From Candidatus Omnitrophota bacterium (GTDB lineage: Bacteria; Omnitrophota; Gorgyraeia; Duberdicusellales; 4484-171): a stretch of DNA of 7,875 nucleotides. The position numbers were made by a program, and so were the translations under genes. The stretch is taken from NCBI GenBank assembly GCA_014728785.1, contig WJKZ01000031.1, positions 1-7,875 on the forward strand, written 5' to 3'. Below, in pieces: positions 1 to 7,123 of the stretch (the stretch's first letter is position 1; the number at the start of each line of letters is the position of its first letter). A model generated the notes under the pieces. That model saw only the letters and a list, made by a program, of their open reading frames with translations, was not told the DNA's origin and made no database searches.

Positions 1-1
1 A

Positions 2-1423
2 AAAAGGGCTCTGGTTGAAGTTCTGGCTCTTTTTCCTGTTTACCGTACCTATGTTAACGAAAAGACTTTCAGGGATGTCGATATAAAGCGCATAAATCAG
101 GTGATTAAAAAAGCGGTAAAGCGGATACCTGATTTTATAAATGAGTTGCAGTTTATAAGAAAATTTCTGCTCCTGGATTACAGTACTTCTTTAACCCAAC
201 AAGACAAGGAAAAATGGCTGCATTTCGTTATGCGTTTCCAGCAATTTACCGGACCTCTTGTAGCCAAAGGTTTTGAGGATACCACTCTTTATGTTTACAA
301 TCGTCTCCTTTCCTTGAATGAAGTGGGTTCAACTCTTTCTGCGTTCGGCAAAACTATCGAAGAATTTCACGGGTTTAACAAAAGGCGTTCAGCTAATTGG
401 TCCAGAAGTATGAATACTACCTCAACGCATGATACAAAAAGAGGAGAGGATGCCCGGGCCAGGCTTAATGTAATTTCTGAAATACCCAAGGAGTGGGAGG
501 ATAATATTAAACTATGGGCCAGGTTAAACAGAAAAAATAAAAAAATTATTAATCGTATTATGTTTCCCGACTCAAATGACGAATATTTTCTCTACCAGAC
601 TCTTATTGCACATCTTCCCTTTTCTCAGAAAATAGAGAGTTTATTCAAAGGCAGGTTGAAGAGCTATTTAATAAAAGCAGTCAGGGAAGCTAAAGTCCAT
701 ACAGCCTGGCTGCGGCCGGACACAGAATATGAAGATGCCTATATTGAGTTTTGTGAAAAAATATTATCTCCGTCAAAAAGTGATAAATTCCTTAAGTCTT
801 TTCTAACCTTTCAGGAAAAAATAGCTTATTTCGGTATATTTAATTCCTTATCCCAGCTGGTCTTAAAAGCTGCTTCAGCAGGAGTAGCTGATTTTTACCA
901 GGGCAGTGAATTCTGGGATTTAAGTTTTGTCGACCCGGATAATCGCAGGCCTGTAGATTTCGAGGAAAGGATAAAGAGCCTCAGATATTTAAAAAGGGAG
1001 TCCGGCGGCAACAAAAAAACATTTTTTCAAAATATCTTCGCATCAAAAGGCGATGGAAAGCTAAAAATGTTCCTTGCTCATCAACTTATCCGGGCCCGGG
1101 CGTTAAACAGAGAGTTATTCCTTAAGGGCGAGTATGTTGTTTTAAAGACAAAGGGTAAATTCAGCCATAACGTTATAGCTTTCGGTAGGAAGTACAGGAA
1201 TCGTTGGTGCGTGGCGATAGTACCGAGATTTTTTACTTCTTTGATCAAAAAAGACGAGTTACCGCTGGCTGAGGTATGGACAGATACTTGTGTAATTTTA
1301 CCTTTCACTAAAGCCACTCCAGCCATAGATTGTATCAGTGGTTCGGGAACCAAGCTAAAGAGTAAAATCTATTTAAGGAATGTATTAAAATATTTTCCGG
1401 CAGCTTTGATTATTAGCCGATAA
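2..1423 (+). CDS. treY: Maltooligosyl trehalose synthase (TreY), 5'-truncated by the window edge
   Basis: TreY is a cytoplasmic GH13 enzyme that isomerises the reducing-end alpha-1,4 bond of maltooligosaccharides to alpha-1,1, making maltooligosyl trehalose, from which TreZ releases trehalose. The frame is open from base 2, and the residues before the GTG at 101 already fit the family (ALFPVYRTYV at about 26-55), so that GTG is internal and the true start lies to the left. About 473 residues are visible, roughly the C-terminal half to two thirds of a normal TreY. Family signatures are STHDTKRGED at about 422-451, whose Asp (codon 431-433) corresponds to the third GH13 catalytic acid, and DFYQGSEFWDLS followed by VDPDNRRPVD at about 890-958. 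The catalytic nucleophile and acid/base would lie in the missing N-terminal part. The stop is followed after 11 nt by malQ, suggesting an operon for glucan or trehalose metabolism. No treZ is visible here. The identification is strong; only the 5' end is unknown. Confidence 0.95.
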   Translation, partial: KRALVEVLALFPVYRTYVNEKTFRDVDIKRINQVIKKAVKRIPDFINELQFIRKFLLLDYSTSLTQQDKEKWLHFVMRFQQFTGPLVAKGFEDTTLYVYNRLLSLNEVGSTLSAFGKTIEEFHGFNKRRSANWSRSMNTTSTHDTKRGEDARARLNVISEIPKEWEDNIKLWARLNRKNKKIINRIMFPDSNDEYFLYQTLIAHLPFSQKIESLFKGRLKSYLIKAVREAKVHTAWLRPDTEYEDAYIEFCEKILSPSKSDKFLKSFLTFQEKIAYFGIFNSLSQLVLKAASAGVADFYQGSEFWDLSFVDPDNRRPVDFEERIKSLRYLKRESGGNKKTFFQNIFASKGDGKLKMFLAHQLIRARALNRELFLKGEYVVLKTKGKFSHNVIAFGRKYRNRWCVAIVPRFFTSLIKKDELPLAEVWTDTCVILPFTKATPAIDCISGSGTKLKSKIYLRNVLKYFPAALIISR

Positions 1424-1429
1424 AGGAGG
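1424..1429 (+). promoter_or_regulatory. Shine-Dalgarno site deciding the TTG start of malQ
   Basis: A perfect AGGAGG begins right after the treY stop codon and ends 5 nt before TTG at 1435. The nearest in-frame ATG, at 1450, would be 20 nt away, so the TTG is the better start. Confidence 0.8.
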
Positions 1430-1434
1430 TTTTT

Positions 1435-2955
1435 TTGAAGGAACAGTTAATGCGCAATCAGCTGAATTTTATGAGAGAAAGAGGAAGCGGCATATTGCTG
1501 CATATAACATCTCTTCCCTCTGATTACGGAATAGGCGATTTTGGCCCTTCCGCCTACAAGTTCATCGATTTTTTAAAAAAATCAGGCCAGAAGTTCTGGC
1601 AGGTTCTGCCTTTGAATCCCATAAACCCTTCTCACGGCAATTCTCCTTACAGCAGCGTATCTGCTTTTGCCTGTAATCCTTATTTTTTGAGTCCGGTTTT
1701 GCTGAAAAAAGAAGGATATCTGGAGAAGAAAGAATTGGAAGTTGTAGATTTCCCCCGGGATAAGGTAAATTACGAATCAGCCATAAAGTACAAAGAAGAT
1801 ATTTTGAATAAGGCCTGCAATAAGTTTAAGGGGGAAAGCAGAGAATATGAGAGTTTTTGTTCCCGTAATTCCTCCTGGCTGGAAGATTTCTCTCTATTCG
1901 TGGTCCTTAAAGCTAAATTCGGGGGCAAAGTTTGGAGTGATTGGTCTAAAGAGATAAGAGACAGAGACGCCCGGACTTTGCGGGAGCTCAAAGAAGATTT
2001 CTCGAAGGAAATAAGGAGAGAAAAAATTATACAATATCTTGCCTACACACAATGGTCAGGCTTAAAAAAATATTCTCATAAAAAGGGAATAAAAATAATC
2101 GGGGATATGCCCATATATGTAAATTACGATAGTGCCGATGTCTGGAGCAATCCTGCAATCTTCAAATTGAACAGACTTAAAAAGGCAGATTTTGTGGCAG
2201 GGGTTCCTCCTGACTATTTCAGTAAAACCGGCCAATTATGGGGGAATCCGGTATACCGCTGGAAGACCTTAAAGGATTCCGGTTATGATTGGTGGATAAA
2301 GAGATTTTCTCACAATCTGAAATTATTTGATATGCTGAGAATAGACCATTTCCGGGGATTGGTTGCCTTCTGGCAGGTACCGGCGAACGAGTCTACGGCA
2401 ATAAACGGCAAATGGATTAAAGTTCCTGTCAGGGATTTTCTGAATACTCTTTTCAGGAAGTTTAATCCCTTTCCCATAATAGCTGAGGATTTGGGCACAA
2501 TAACTCCCGACGTAAAGCGGGTAATGAAAGATTTTAATATCCCCGGGATGAAGGTGTTGATGTTTGCCTTTGGAGAAGACAACGAGAACCACCCTTATTT
2601 ACCCCATAATTATATTAAAAACTGCATGGTCTATACCGGTACTCATGACAACAATACAGTAAGAGGCTGGTTTAATAATGAAGCAGGGGAAAATGAAAAG
2701 AGAAGACTTTTTGATTATCTGGGGCATGAGGTAGGAGATAAGGAAATCTGCTGGGAATTTGTCAGGCTGGTTATGGAATCAGTTGCTAACATAGTTATTG
2801 TGCCGATGCAGGACATACTGGGATTGGGAAAGGAAGCCAGAATGAATTTTCCGGGAACAGTTGAAGGTAACTGGGAATGGAGAGTAAAACAGGAAAGTCT
2901 AAATCCCCGAATCAGCCATAGACTTTACCGGCTGGCCGAAAAATCTAAAAGGTAG
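1435..2955 (+). CDS. malQ: 4-alpha-glucanotransferase (amylomaltase, MalQ)
   Basis: This GH77 cytoplasmic enzyme breaks an alpha-1,4 glucan bond and transfers the chain to another glucan or glucose. The 506 residues match the usual length of the compact bacterial amylomaltase form. The N-terminus carries RGSGILLHITSLPSDYGIGDFG (about 16-37) and a substrate-binding stretch ending in GNSPYSSVSAFACNPYF (68-84). Catalytic residues are visible as D304 in LRIDHFRG (nucleophile), E351 in IIAEDLGTITPDV (acid/base) and D405 in YTGTHDNNTVRGW (transition-state Asp). The C-terminal ARMNFPGTVEGNWEWR signature is at 468-483. The start is TTG, supported by a perfect AGGAGG. The gene follows treY by 11 nt and precedes the flavin/Fe-S gene by 6 nt. 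Together with TreY it would trim and redistribute maltooligosaccharides derived from glycogen or maltodextrin; that coupling is inferred from the neighbourhood. No damage is seen. Confidence 0.97.
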   Translation: MKEQLMRNQLNFMRERGSGILLHITSLPSDYGIGDFGPSAYKFIDFLKKSGQKFWQVLPLNPINPSHGNSPYSSVSAFACNPYFLSPVLLKKEGYLEKKELEVVDFPRDKVNYESAIKYKEDILNKACNKFKGESREYESFCSRNSSWLEDFSLFVVLKAKFGGKVWSDWSKEIRDRDARTLRELKEDFSKEIRREKIIQYLAYTQWSGLKKYSHKKGIKIIGDMPIYVNYDSADVWSNPAIFKLNRLKKADFVAGVPPDYFSKTGQLWGNPVYRWKTLKDSGYDWWIKRFSHNLKLFDMLRIDHFRGLVAFWQVPANESTAINGKWIKVPVRDFLNTLFRKFNPFPIIAEDLGTITPDVKRVMKDFNIPGMKVLMFAFGEDNENHPYLPHNYIKNCMVYTGTHDNNTVRGWFNNEAGENEKRRLFDYLGHEVGDKEICWEFVRLVMESVANIVIVPMQDILGLGKEARMNFPGTVEGNWEWRVKQESLNPRISHRLYRLAEKSKR

Positions 2956-2961
2956 ACTTTA

Positions 2962-4155
2962 TTGGTTGTGGTTTCTTCAGGTAAAAACTTTACCGTAAAA
3001 ACACTGCAGGTGTTTTTGCTTATCTTATCTCTTCTGGCTGTATATGCCAGGTATCATTACCTGCCTTCAGGTGAATATTCAGGAAAATATAATCTTGAAA
3101 AGACTGCTCTTTCCGCGGCGCAGGATATTTTCCCCAAGGCCTATGGGCTAAGGGAAATTTATTCTTTCCAGGGAGGTTTTGAGGTAATCGGTTCAGAAGG
3201 CGCACCTTTAGGCTATCTTCTGCCCAATACTGTCCAGGATAGAGATATAGAAGGTTATGGAGGGCCCTTAAAATTATTTATCGGATTAAACGGGAATTTA
3301 AAAATAAAAGGGATAGCAGTTGTTTCTCACAGCGAGTCCCCCTCGTTTTTTAAACGATTATATGAAAATTCTTTTTTTGAAATCTGGAATGGTCTAAGCA
3401 TAAATGAAGCGCTTGAAAAAGATGTCGATAGTGTAAGTGGTGCTACTATGAGCAGTTTGGCGGTAAAAAAATCCGTTCGCAAAACCTTATCCCGTCTTAG
3501 CCGTAATGAGTTCGTTTCAAAAGGAAAAAAAACAGACTTTTATGAGATTGTCGGTATAGCGCTTTTTCTTGTTTTTTCTTTATTAAGTTTTCTGGGAATA
3601 AAATTTTTTTCCGGGAAAAGATTTTTTCTTCTTCTTGCCAGTATAGTCATATTGGGGTTTATGAGCGAAACCTTCCTTTCGCTTGTCTGGATTTCTAACC
3701 GGGCAAGAGGTGAAGGGGGAGTTTTTTCTCCTGTTTTTATAATTGCATTTCTGGCTGTCAGCTTATCCTTTTTTTTCGGCAGAAACTATTATTGCGGCTA
3801 TATTTGCCCTTATGGAGCTTTGCAGGAAGTCTGCTCCCGCCTCCCTTTTAAAAAGAAAAAGTTATCAAAAGATGCATTGAGGTTTTGGCACACAGCAAGA
3901 AGGATTTATATTTTTATTATTTTCTTTGCTTTGCTTATGTGGAGTGATATAGATTTAGTATATACGGAGCCTTTTGCCGCCTTTTCCTTTCCTTCGGCTC
4001 CTTTGGCTGTTGTCCTTTTAGCTTTGATTTTTCTGGGAGTTTCTCTGTTTGTGCCGCGGTTTTGGTGTAATTTCCTTTGTCCGACAGGTCAGATTATGGA
4101 GTTATTCAGTAAAAAGGTTTTTAAGGTGCCTGAAAACGCCGGTAAAGATAACTGA
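2962..4155 (+). CDS. Membrane FMN-binding / 4Fe-4S electron-transfer protein (NosR/NapH-like)
   Basis: This 397-residue protein joins a periplasmic FMN_bind domain to a polytopic iron-sulfur membrane domain. A first membrane segment (about 13-30) is followed by a roughly 160-residue extracytoplasmic domain with the flavinylation motif D156-S-V-S-G-A-T162. T162 is the expected acceptor for FMN attached by ApbE-type transferases, as in NqrC and RnfG. Further membrane segments lie near 193-213, 219-241, 254-273, 313-326 and 346-364. Two motifs of the NapH/NosR Fer4_5 type follow membrane segments: C278-GYI-C282-PYG and C369-NFL-C373-PTG. Unlike NosR or NapH, the protein ends about 20 residues after the second motif, so the usual C-terminal pair of 4Fe-4S ferredoxin domains is absent. 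The start is TTG, with a weak AAGG 9 nt upstream. It should pass electrons across or along the cytoplasmic membrane, but donor and acceptor are unknown. Its place behind malQ gives no clue, and no apbE is visible. The domain call is firm; the physiological role is open. Confidence 0.85.
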   Translation: MVVVSSGKNFTVKTLQVFLLILSLLAVYARYHYLPSGEYSGKYNLEKTALSAAQDIFPKAYGLREIYSFQGGFEVIGSEGAPLGYLLPNTVQDRDIEGYGGPLKLFIGLNGNLKIKGIAVVSHSESPSFFKRLYENSFFEIWNGLSINEALEKDVDSVSGATMSSLAVKKSVRKTLSRLSRNEFVSKGKKTDFYEIVGIALFLVFSLLSFLGIKFFSGKRFFLLLASIVILGFMSETFLSLVWISNRARGEGGVFSPVFIIAFLAVSLSFFFGRNYYCGYICPYGALQEVCSRLPFKKKKLSKDALRFWHTARRIYIFIIFFALLMWSDIDLVYTEPFAAFSFPSAPLAVVLLALIFLGVSLFVPRFWCNFLCPTGQIMELFSKKVFKVPENAGKDN

Positions 4156-4188
4156 ATTATATTTCACCGGCAGGAATAATTTTATTTT
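4138..4188 (+). terminator. Probable rho-independent terminator spanning the stop codon
   Basis: GCCGGT (4138-4143) pairs with ACCGGC (4166-4171). The stem continues through AAA/TTT with a one-base bulge, and ATA/TAT after a G-A mismatch, leaving a 7-nt loop (4151-4157). A T-rich run (AATAATTTTATTTT, 4175-4188) follows after a few bases. The TGA stop (4153-4155) of the flavin/Fe-S gene sits in the loop. The hairpin would separate the glucan/flavin transcript from the two-component genes. The imperfect stem and offset T-run keep confidence moderate. Confidence 0.5.
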
Positions 4189-4214
4189 GACACACCACCT
4201 TTTGTATGGTAGTG
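4187..4214 (+). promoter_or_regulatory. -35-like element and overlapping inverted repeat upstream of the response regulator
   Basis: A consensus TTGACA (4187-4192) is immediately followed by an imperfect inverted repeat, CACCACC (4193-4199) and GGTAGTG (4208-4214), with 6 of 7 pairs and an 8-nt spacer. No good -10 lies 16-18 nt downstream of TTGACA; the hexamer at 17 nt is TAGTGA. The repeat could be an operator over the promoter or a small leader hairpin. The function is an inference from position. Confidence 0.3.
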
Positions 4215-4243
4215 ATTAAGAAACAGAAAAACCGTCTTTAAAA

Positions 4244-4936
4244 ATGGGATTTTCAAAAAAGATACTTATAATCGAAGACGATAAAAACATCTCCCGTCTG
4301 GTTAAGTATAACTTAGAGAGGGAAGGTTTTAACTGTATCTGTGCTTACGACGGCGAAGAAGCTTTAGAAGTTTTAGATAGACAATCTCCCGATTTAATTA
4401 TACTGGACATAATGTTGCCTACCATTGACGGTTTTGAAGTTTGTCGTCAGATTAAGCAGGACAGGAGGCATTCTTGCATACCGATTATAGTATTGAGCGC
4501 TAAAGGAGAAGAAATTGACAGAGTTGTCGGTTTTGAGCTGGGAGCAGATGATTACGTAACCAAACCTTTCAGTTCCAGAGAACTGGCCTTAAGGGTGAAG
4601 GCTGTGTTAAAGAGAGAATCTACACCGGAAAACACACGGGAAATGTTAAATTCCGGCCCTTTAATAGTAGATATTCCCAGGCATAAGGTTACCACAGGAA
4701 AGAAAACAATAGAGCTCACTGCAATGGAGTTTAAGCTTCTTGTTACCTTAATGCAAAGAAGAGGAAGAGTTCAGTCGAGAGAACGTCTTTTAAGTGATGT
4801 GTGGGATATGGCTGCCGATGTTACCACCCGTACCATCGACACTCATATTAAACGCCTGAGGCAGAAGCTGGGAAGAGCTTCTAAATTTATTGAGACCGTG
4901 AGAGGAGTAGGCTACCGGTTCAGAGAAGAGGAATAA
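4244..4936 (+). CDS. phoB: OmpR-family response regulator, PhoB/PhoP type
   Basis: This is a DNA-binding response regulator of 230 residues, the normal length for PhoB/PhoP. The receiver domain (about 5-125) shows the acidic pocket E11-D12-D13, phosphoacceptor D55 in LIILDIMLP, the switch residue S85 in IVLSAK and K107 in DDYVTKPF. The C-terminal winged helix (about 130-228) has LTAMEFKLL, the recognition-helix region VTTRTIDTHIKRLRQKLG, and the closing wing VRGVGYRF. The partner kinase gene starts 4 nt after the stop. The PhoR-like architecture of that kinase and the Pho-box-like repeats downstream favour a phosphate-starvation role (PhoB in proteobacteria, PhoP in Bacillus). From the protein alone, another OmpR-type regulator cannot be excluded. 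The ATG at 4244 is required because the receiver begins at once, yet no Shine-Dalgarno is visible upstream, which is unusual for this window. Confidence 0.9.
   Translation: MGFSKKILIIEDDKNISRLVKYNLEREGFNCICAYDGEEALEVLDRQSPDLIILDIMLPTIDGFEVCRQIKQDRRHSCIPIIVLSAKGEEIDRVVGFELGADDYVTKPFSSRELALRVKAVLKRESTPENTREMLNSGPLIVDIPRHKVTTGKKTIELTAMEFKLLVTLMQRRGRVQSRERLLSDVWDMAADVTTRTIDTHIKRLRQKLGRASKFIETVRGVGYRFREEE
4927..4932 (+). promoter_or_regulatory. Shine-Dalgarno site for the kinase gene's TTG start
   Basis: AGAGGA lies inside the last codons of the response regulator gene, 8 nt before TTG at 4941. It supports this non-ATG start and tight translational linkage of the pair. Confidence 0.55.
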
Positions 4937-4940
4937 TTAA

Positions 4941-6710
4941 TTGAAAGCTCCAATACATTATAAGCTAACTTTAGGATTTCTGGTACTCTGCATAATAATC
5001 TTTTTAAGTGTTTTTTCTTACCTTAACACTTATTTAAAAAGACATACAGTAGAAAGTATCCGCAATAATATTTTCCGGGAGATTCGTTTGGTAAAATCCG
5101 TAGCCGAAGATGCTTATACAGAAGGGGTCAGGCTTTATGAATTAGATAATATAGCCGATTCCATAGGCCGGGATTTAAGATTAAGGGTAACTATAATAGG
5201 TTTAGGCGGGACTGTTTACGGGGATTCTGAATTAGAAGGAAATGCTTTGAGAGAAGTCGAAAATCACTATAACAGACCCGAAATCCGTGAAGCACTTGAA
5301 GAAGGAAGGGGGCAGAGCAGGCGTTTCAGCACAACCGTTGAGAAAAACATGCTGTATGTTGCTACTGTTTTAGGAGAGGATGAACCTTACGGAGTGGTAA
5401 GATTATCTATCCCTCTTTCCGAAATTAAAGTAGTAACCGCAAGGGTGAATAGGATACTTCTGTTTTCCTTTTTGTTTGCTTTTTTCATAATAGCAATAGC
5501 CACTTTTTTATTTTCTAAATTTATCTCCCGCCCCCTCAAAGAGATGGTCTGGAATGCCAAAAATGTTGCCAGGGGAGACTTTTCTCACAGGCTGGTTTTA
5601 AGGACCGGCGATGAAATAGAGGAACTGGCCAAAGCTTTCAACTATATGAGCAACCAGATTAAAATAAAGATAGAAGAGGCCGTATCCAGTCGCTCGCGGA
5701 TGGAAGCGGTTCTTTTGAGCATGTTCGAAGGAGTTATGGTAGTTGACTCAAAAGGGGCTATAGTTTTAATAAACAAAACTCTAAGGGAATTCTTCGACGT
5801 AACCGAAGATGCACGGGGAAAGACCCCTATTGAGGTAATCCGCAATATTGAAATACAGGATTTTATTCACAAAGCCTTAACGGCAAAGGAAGTATTGAGC
5901 AAAGAGATAAGTATATTATCACCGCAGGAAAGAATATTGCTTATACATGCTTCTTCTGTTTTGTGCGAAGGCAAAAACGAAGGGGCTGTTCTGGTTTTCC
6001 ACGATATAACCGAATTGAGAAGGCTTGAAAGGGTGAGAAGAGATTTTATTGCCAACGTTTCCCATGAATTAAGGACTCCCGTTACTAATATTAAAGGTTA
6101 TGCCGAGACTCTCCTTGCAGGAGCTATCAAGGATAAAGAGAATTGCAAAGACTTCGTTAAAATTATTTATGATGATTCAGAAAAGCTGGCCGGCTTGATA
6201 GACGACATTCTTGATTTATCCCGGATTGAATCCGGAAGACTAAGGTTGCAGATAAAGCCTTGCCGCATAGCCGATGCAGTCAAAAAAGTACTCGCTGGTT
6301 TAAAGAAAGAGATAAAAGAGAAATCCTTGGAAATAGAAGTATATATACCGGAAAATATCCCGTCTGTTATGGCCGATGAAAGAGCTTTAATTCAAATCAT
6401 TTTTAACCTGGTCAGCAATGCCGTCCGTTACAATAACGAGAGGGGGAGTGTAAAAATTTCAGCCCGCAAAGACGGTAAAAATATTATTGTGTCCATAGGC
6501 GATACAGGTATAGGAATTTCAGAGAAAGACCTCCCCAGGATATTCGAACGTTTTTACTGCACAGACAAAGGCCGCTCACGCGAGGCTGTCGGAACAGGCT
6601 TAGGGTTATCCATAGTGAAACATTTAGTTCAGGCCCAAGGCGGAGGAATAGTGGTAGAAAGCATGCCGGGGCAGGGTTCTGTTTTTGAGTTCAGTCTTCC
6701 CAAATCATAG
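4941..6710 (+). CDS. phoR: PhoR-type sensor histidine kinase
   Basis: This inner-membrane kinase is expected to phosphorylate the regulator encoded just upstream. Its 589 residues match the longer PhoR form with an extracytoplasmic domain, as in Bacillus, rather than the shorter E. coli form. Order: membrane helix 1 (about 9-31), extracytoplasmic sensor domain (about 32-170, with GGTVYGDSE at 89-97 typical of PhoR/WalK-like sensors), membrane helix 2 (about 171-192), HAMP (about 193-245), PAS (about 250-355, MFEGVMVVDSKG) and HisKA with phosphoacceptor H375 in NVSHELRTP. The ATPase domain follows, with N box NLVSNAVRYN (N493), G1 box DTGIGI (521-526), F box RIFERFY (533-539) and G2 box GTGLGLSIV (551-559). 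All catalytic boxes are intact. It starts with TTG, 4 nt after the regulator gene, so the two are co-expressed. The phosphate-sensing assignment rests on architecture and on the Pho-box-like repeats downstream; the signal itself cannot be read from sequence. Confidence 0.88.
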   Translation: MKAPIHYKLTLGFLVLCIIIFLSVFSYLNTYLKRHTVESIRNNIFREIRLVKSVAEDAYTEGVRLYELDNIADSIGRDLRLRVTIIGLGGTVYGDSELEGNALREVENHYNRPEIREALEEGRGQSRRFSTTVEKNMLYVATVLGEDEPYGVVRLSIPLSEIKVVTARVNRILLFSFLFAFFIIAIATFLFSKFISRPLKEMVWNAKNVARGDFSHRLVLRTGDEIEELAKAFNYMSNQIKIKIEEAVSSRSRMEAVLLSMFEGVMVVDSKGAIVLINKTLREFFDVTEDARGKTPIEVIRNIEIQDFIHKALTAKEVLSKEISILSPQERILLIHASSVLCEGKNEGAVLVFHDITELRRLERVRRDFIANVSHELRTPVTNIKGYAETLLAGAIKDKENCKDFVKIIYDDSEKLAGLIDDILDLSRIESGRLRLQIKPCRIADAVKKVLAGLKKEIKEKSLEIEVYIPENIPSVMADERALIQIIFNLVSNAVRYNNERGSVKISARKDGKNIIVSIGDTGIGISEKDLPRIFERFYCTDKGRSREAVGTGLGLSIVKHLVQAQGGGIVVESMPGQGSVFEFSLPKS

Positions 6711-6820
6711 CTTTAAACTGGATAAAAATTACCAACCGTTTTTAATTCTTCAATCAACACGTTTTTATTTTAATTTCCCCATATATTTTGGCACATAAGT
6801 TACTGTAGTCAAATAGTTAA

Positions 6821-6842
6821 ATATTTCACCTATATTTCACAT
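6821..6842 (+). repeat. 11-bp tandem direct repeat, two copies
   Basis: ATATTTCACCT (6821-6831) is followed directly by ATATTTCACAT (6832-6842), with one mismatch. One helical turn per unit places both copies on the same DNA face, as expected for tandem binding of an OmpR-family regulator. Confidence 0.85.
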
Positions 6843-6863
6843 TCTCTTAATTTTATCTTCAAA
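6821..6863 (+). promoter_or_regulatory. Putative Pho box (PhoB/PhoP-binding direct repeats)
   Basis: Four hexamers occur at an exact 11-bp period: TTCACC (6825), TTCACA (6836), TTAATT (6847) and TTCAAA (6858), each followed by a 5-nt spacer. This is the layout of the Bacillus PhoP site (TT[A/C/T]A[C/T]A repeated every 11 bp); the hexamers match at 5, 6, 5 and 5 of 6 positions. The first two lie in the tandem ATATTTCACCT/ATATTTCACAT (6821-6842, 10 of 11 identical). Written as TTTCACC-tata-TTTCACA this also fits the E. coli 7-4-7 Pho-box geometry. TATCTT at 6854-6859 or 6873-6878 could be the -10. The site lies between phoBR and the small-gene/porin cluster, so it most likely drives the latter. 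Confidence 0.55.
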
Positions 6864-6920
6864 CGAAAAAAGTATCTTCATTTATGAGAAGTTGCTTCCG
6901 GAATAAGCCAAAGGAAATTA

Positions 6921-6929
6921 AGGAGGTGA
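6921..6929 (+). promoter_or_regulatory. Strong Shine-Dalgarno for the GTG-start small gene
   Basis: AGGAGGTGA is fully complementary to the 16S rRNA tail. The AGGAGG core ends 6 nt before GTG at 6933. This is the main reason to accept the short open frame behind it as a real gene. Confidence 0.8.
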
Positions 6930-6932
6930 ATA

Positions 6933-7121
6933 GTGAAGCAAAAAATAACAAGCCTTGAAAAAGACTTTGTAGCCAGTAATCTCAGGTCCCAGCTTACTAC
7001 TCTCCAGAATTTATTGAGCAGTCTGGAAAGAGAAGAAGTCTACGATACTGAATATACTATCGGTTCATTAAAGAAGGTGGAGGGGTATATAAAGAGGTTG
7101 AGAGGCTTTCTTAATGGTTGA
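6933..7121 (+). CDS. Small helical protein of unknown function, 62 aa
   Basis: I do not recognise this protein. It is short, charged and soluble, with no cysteine, signal peptide or membrane segment. Residues about 5-34 form a likely amphipathic helix with leucines and other hydrophobics at heptad-like spacing (I5, L8, F12, L17, L21, L24, L28, L31). After a break at VYDTEYT a second basic helix follows (about 43-60, SLKKVEGYIKRLRGFL). This suggests a helical hairpin or coiled coil that could bind a protein partner or nucleic acid, but no function is supported. It is accepted as real because of a perfect Shine-Dalgarno, its place as first gene behind the Pho-box-like repeats, and its tight link to the next gene. 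If the Pho box is functional, it would be phosphate-starvation induced. Confidence 0.7.
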   Translation: MKQKITSLEKDFVASNLRSQLTTLQNLLSSLEREEVYDTEYTIGSLKKVEGYIKRLRGFLNG

Positions 7122-7123
7122 TT

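Noticed and set aside
101..103. GTG as the start of the treY frame
   Set aside because: The frame is open to the left edge and encodes TreY-conserved residues before it, so the gene is truncated by the window rather than starting here.
2310..2592. Overlapping reverse-strand open frames inside malQ
   Set aside because: They lie opposite highly conserved catalytic regions of malQ, lack ribosome sites and give no recognisable protein, so they are shadows.
4158..4168. TATATTTCACC, the same string type as the Pho-box unit, upstream of the response regulator
   Set aside because: There is no second copy at 11-bp phase, and the bases form the descending arm of the putative terminator, which explains them better.
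6711..6780. Possible terminator after phoR
   Set aside because: Only weak A/T pairing (AAAAA with TTTTT around a loop) can be drawn; no GC-containing stem precedes the T-rich stretches.
6789..6803. TGGCAC followed after 5 nt by TTAC, close to a sigma-54 -24/-12 promoter
   Set aside because: The -12 element reads TTAC rather than TTGC, losing the essential GC pair, and no sigma-54 activator gene is in view. It could be chance in AT-rich DNA.
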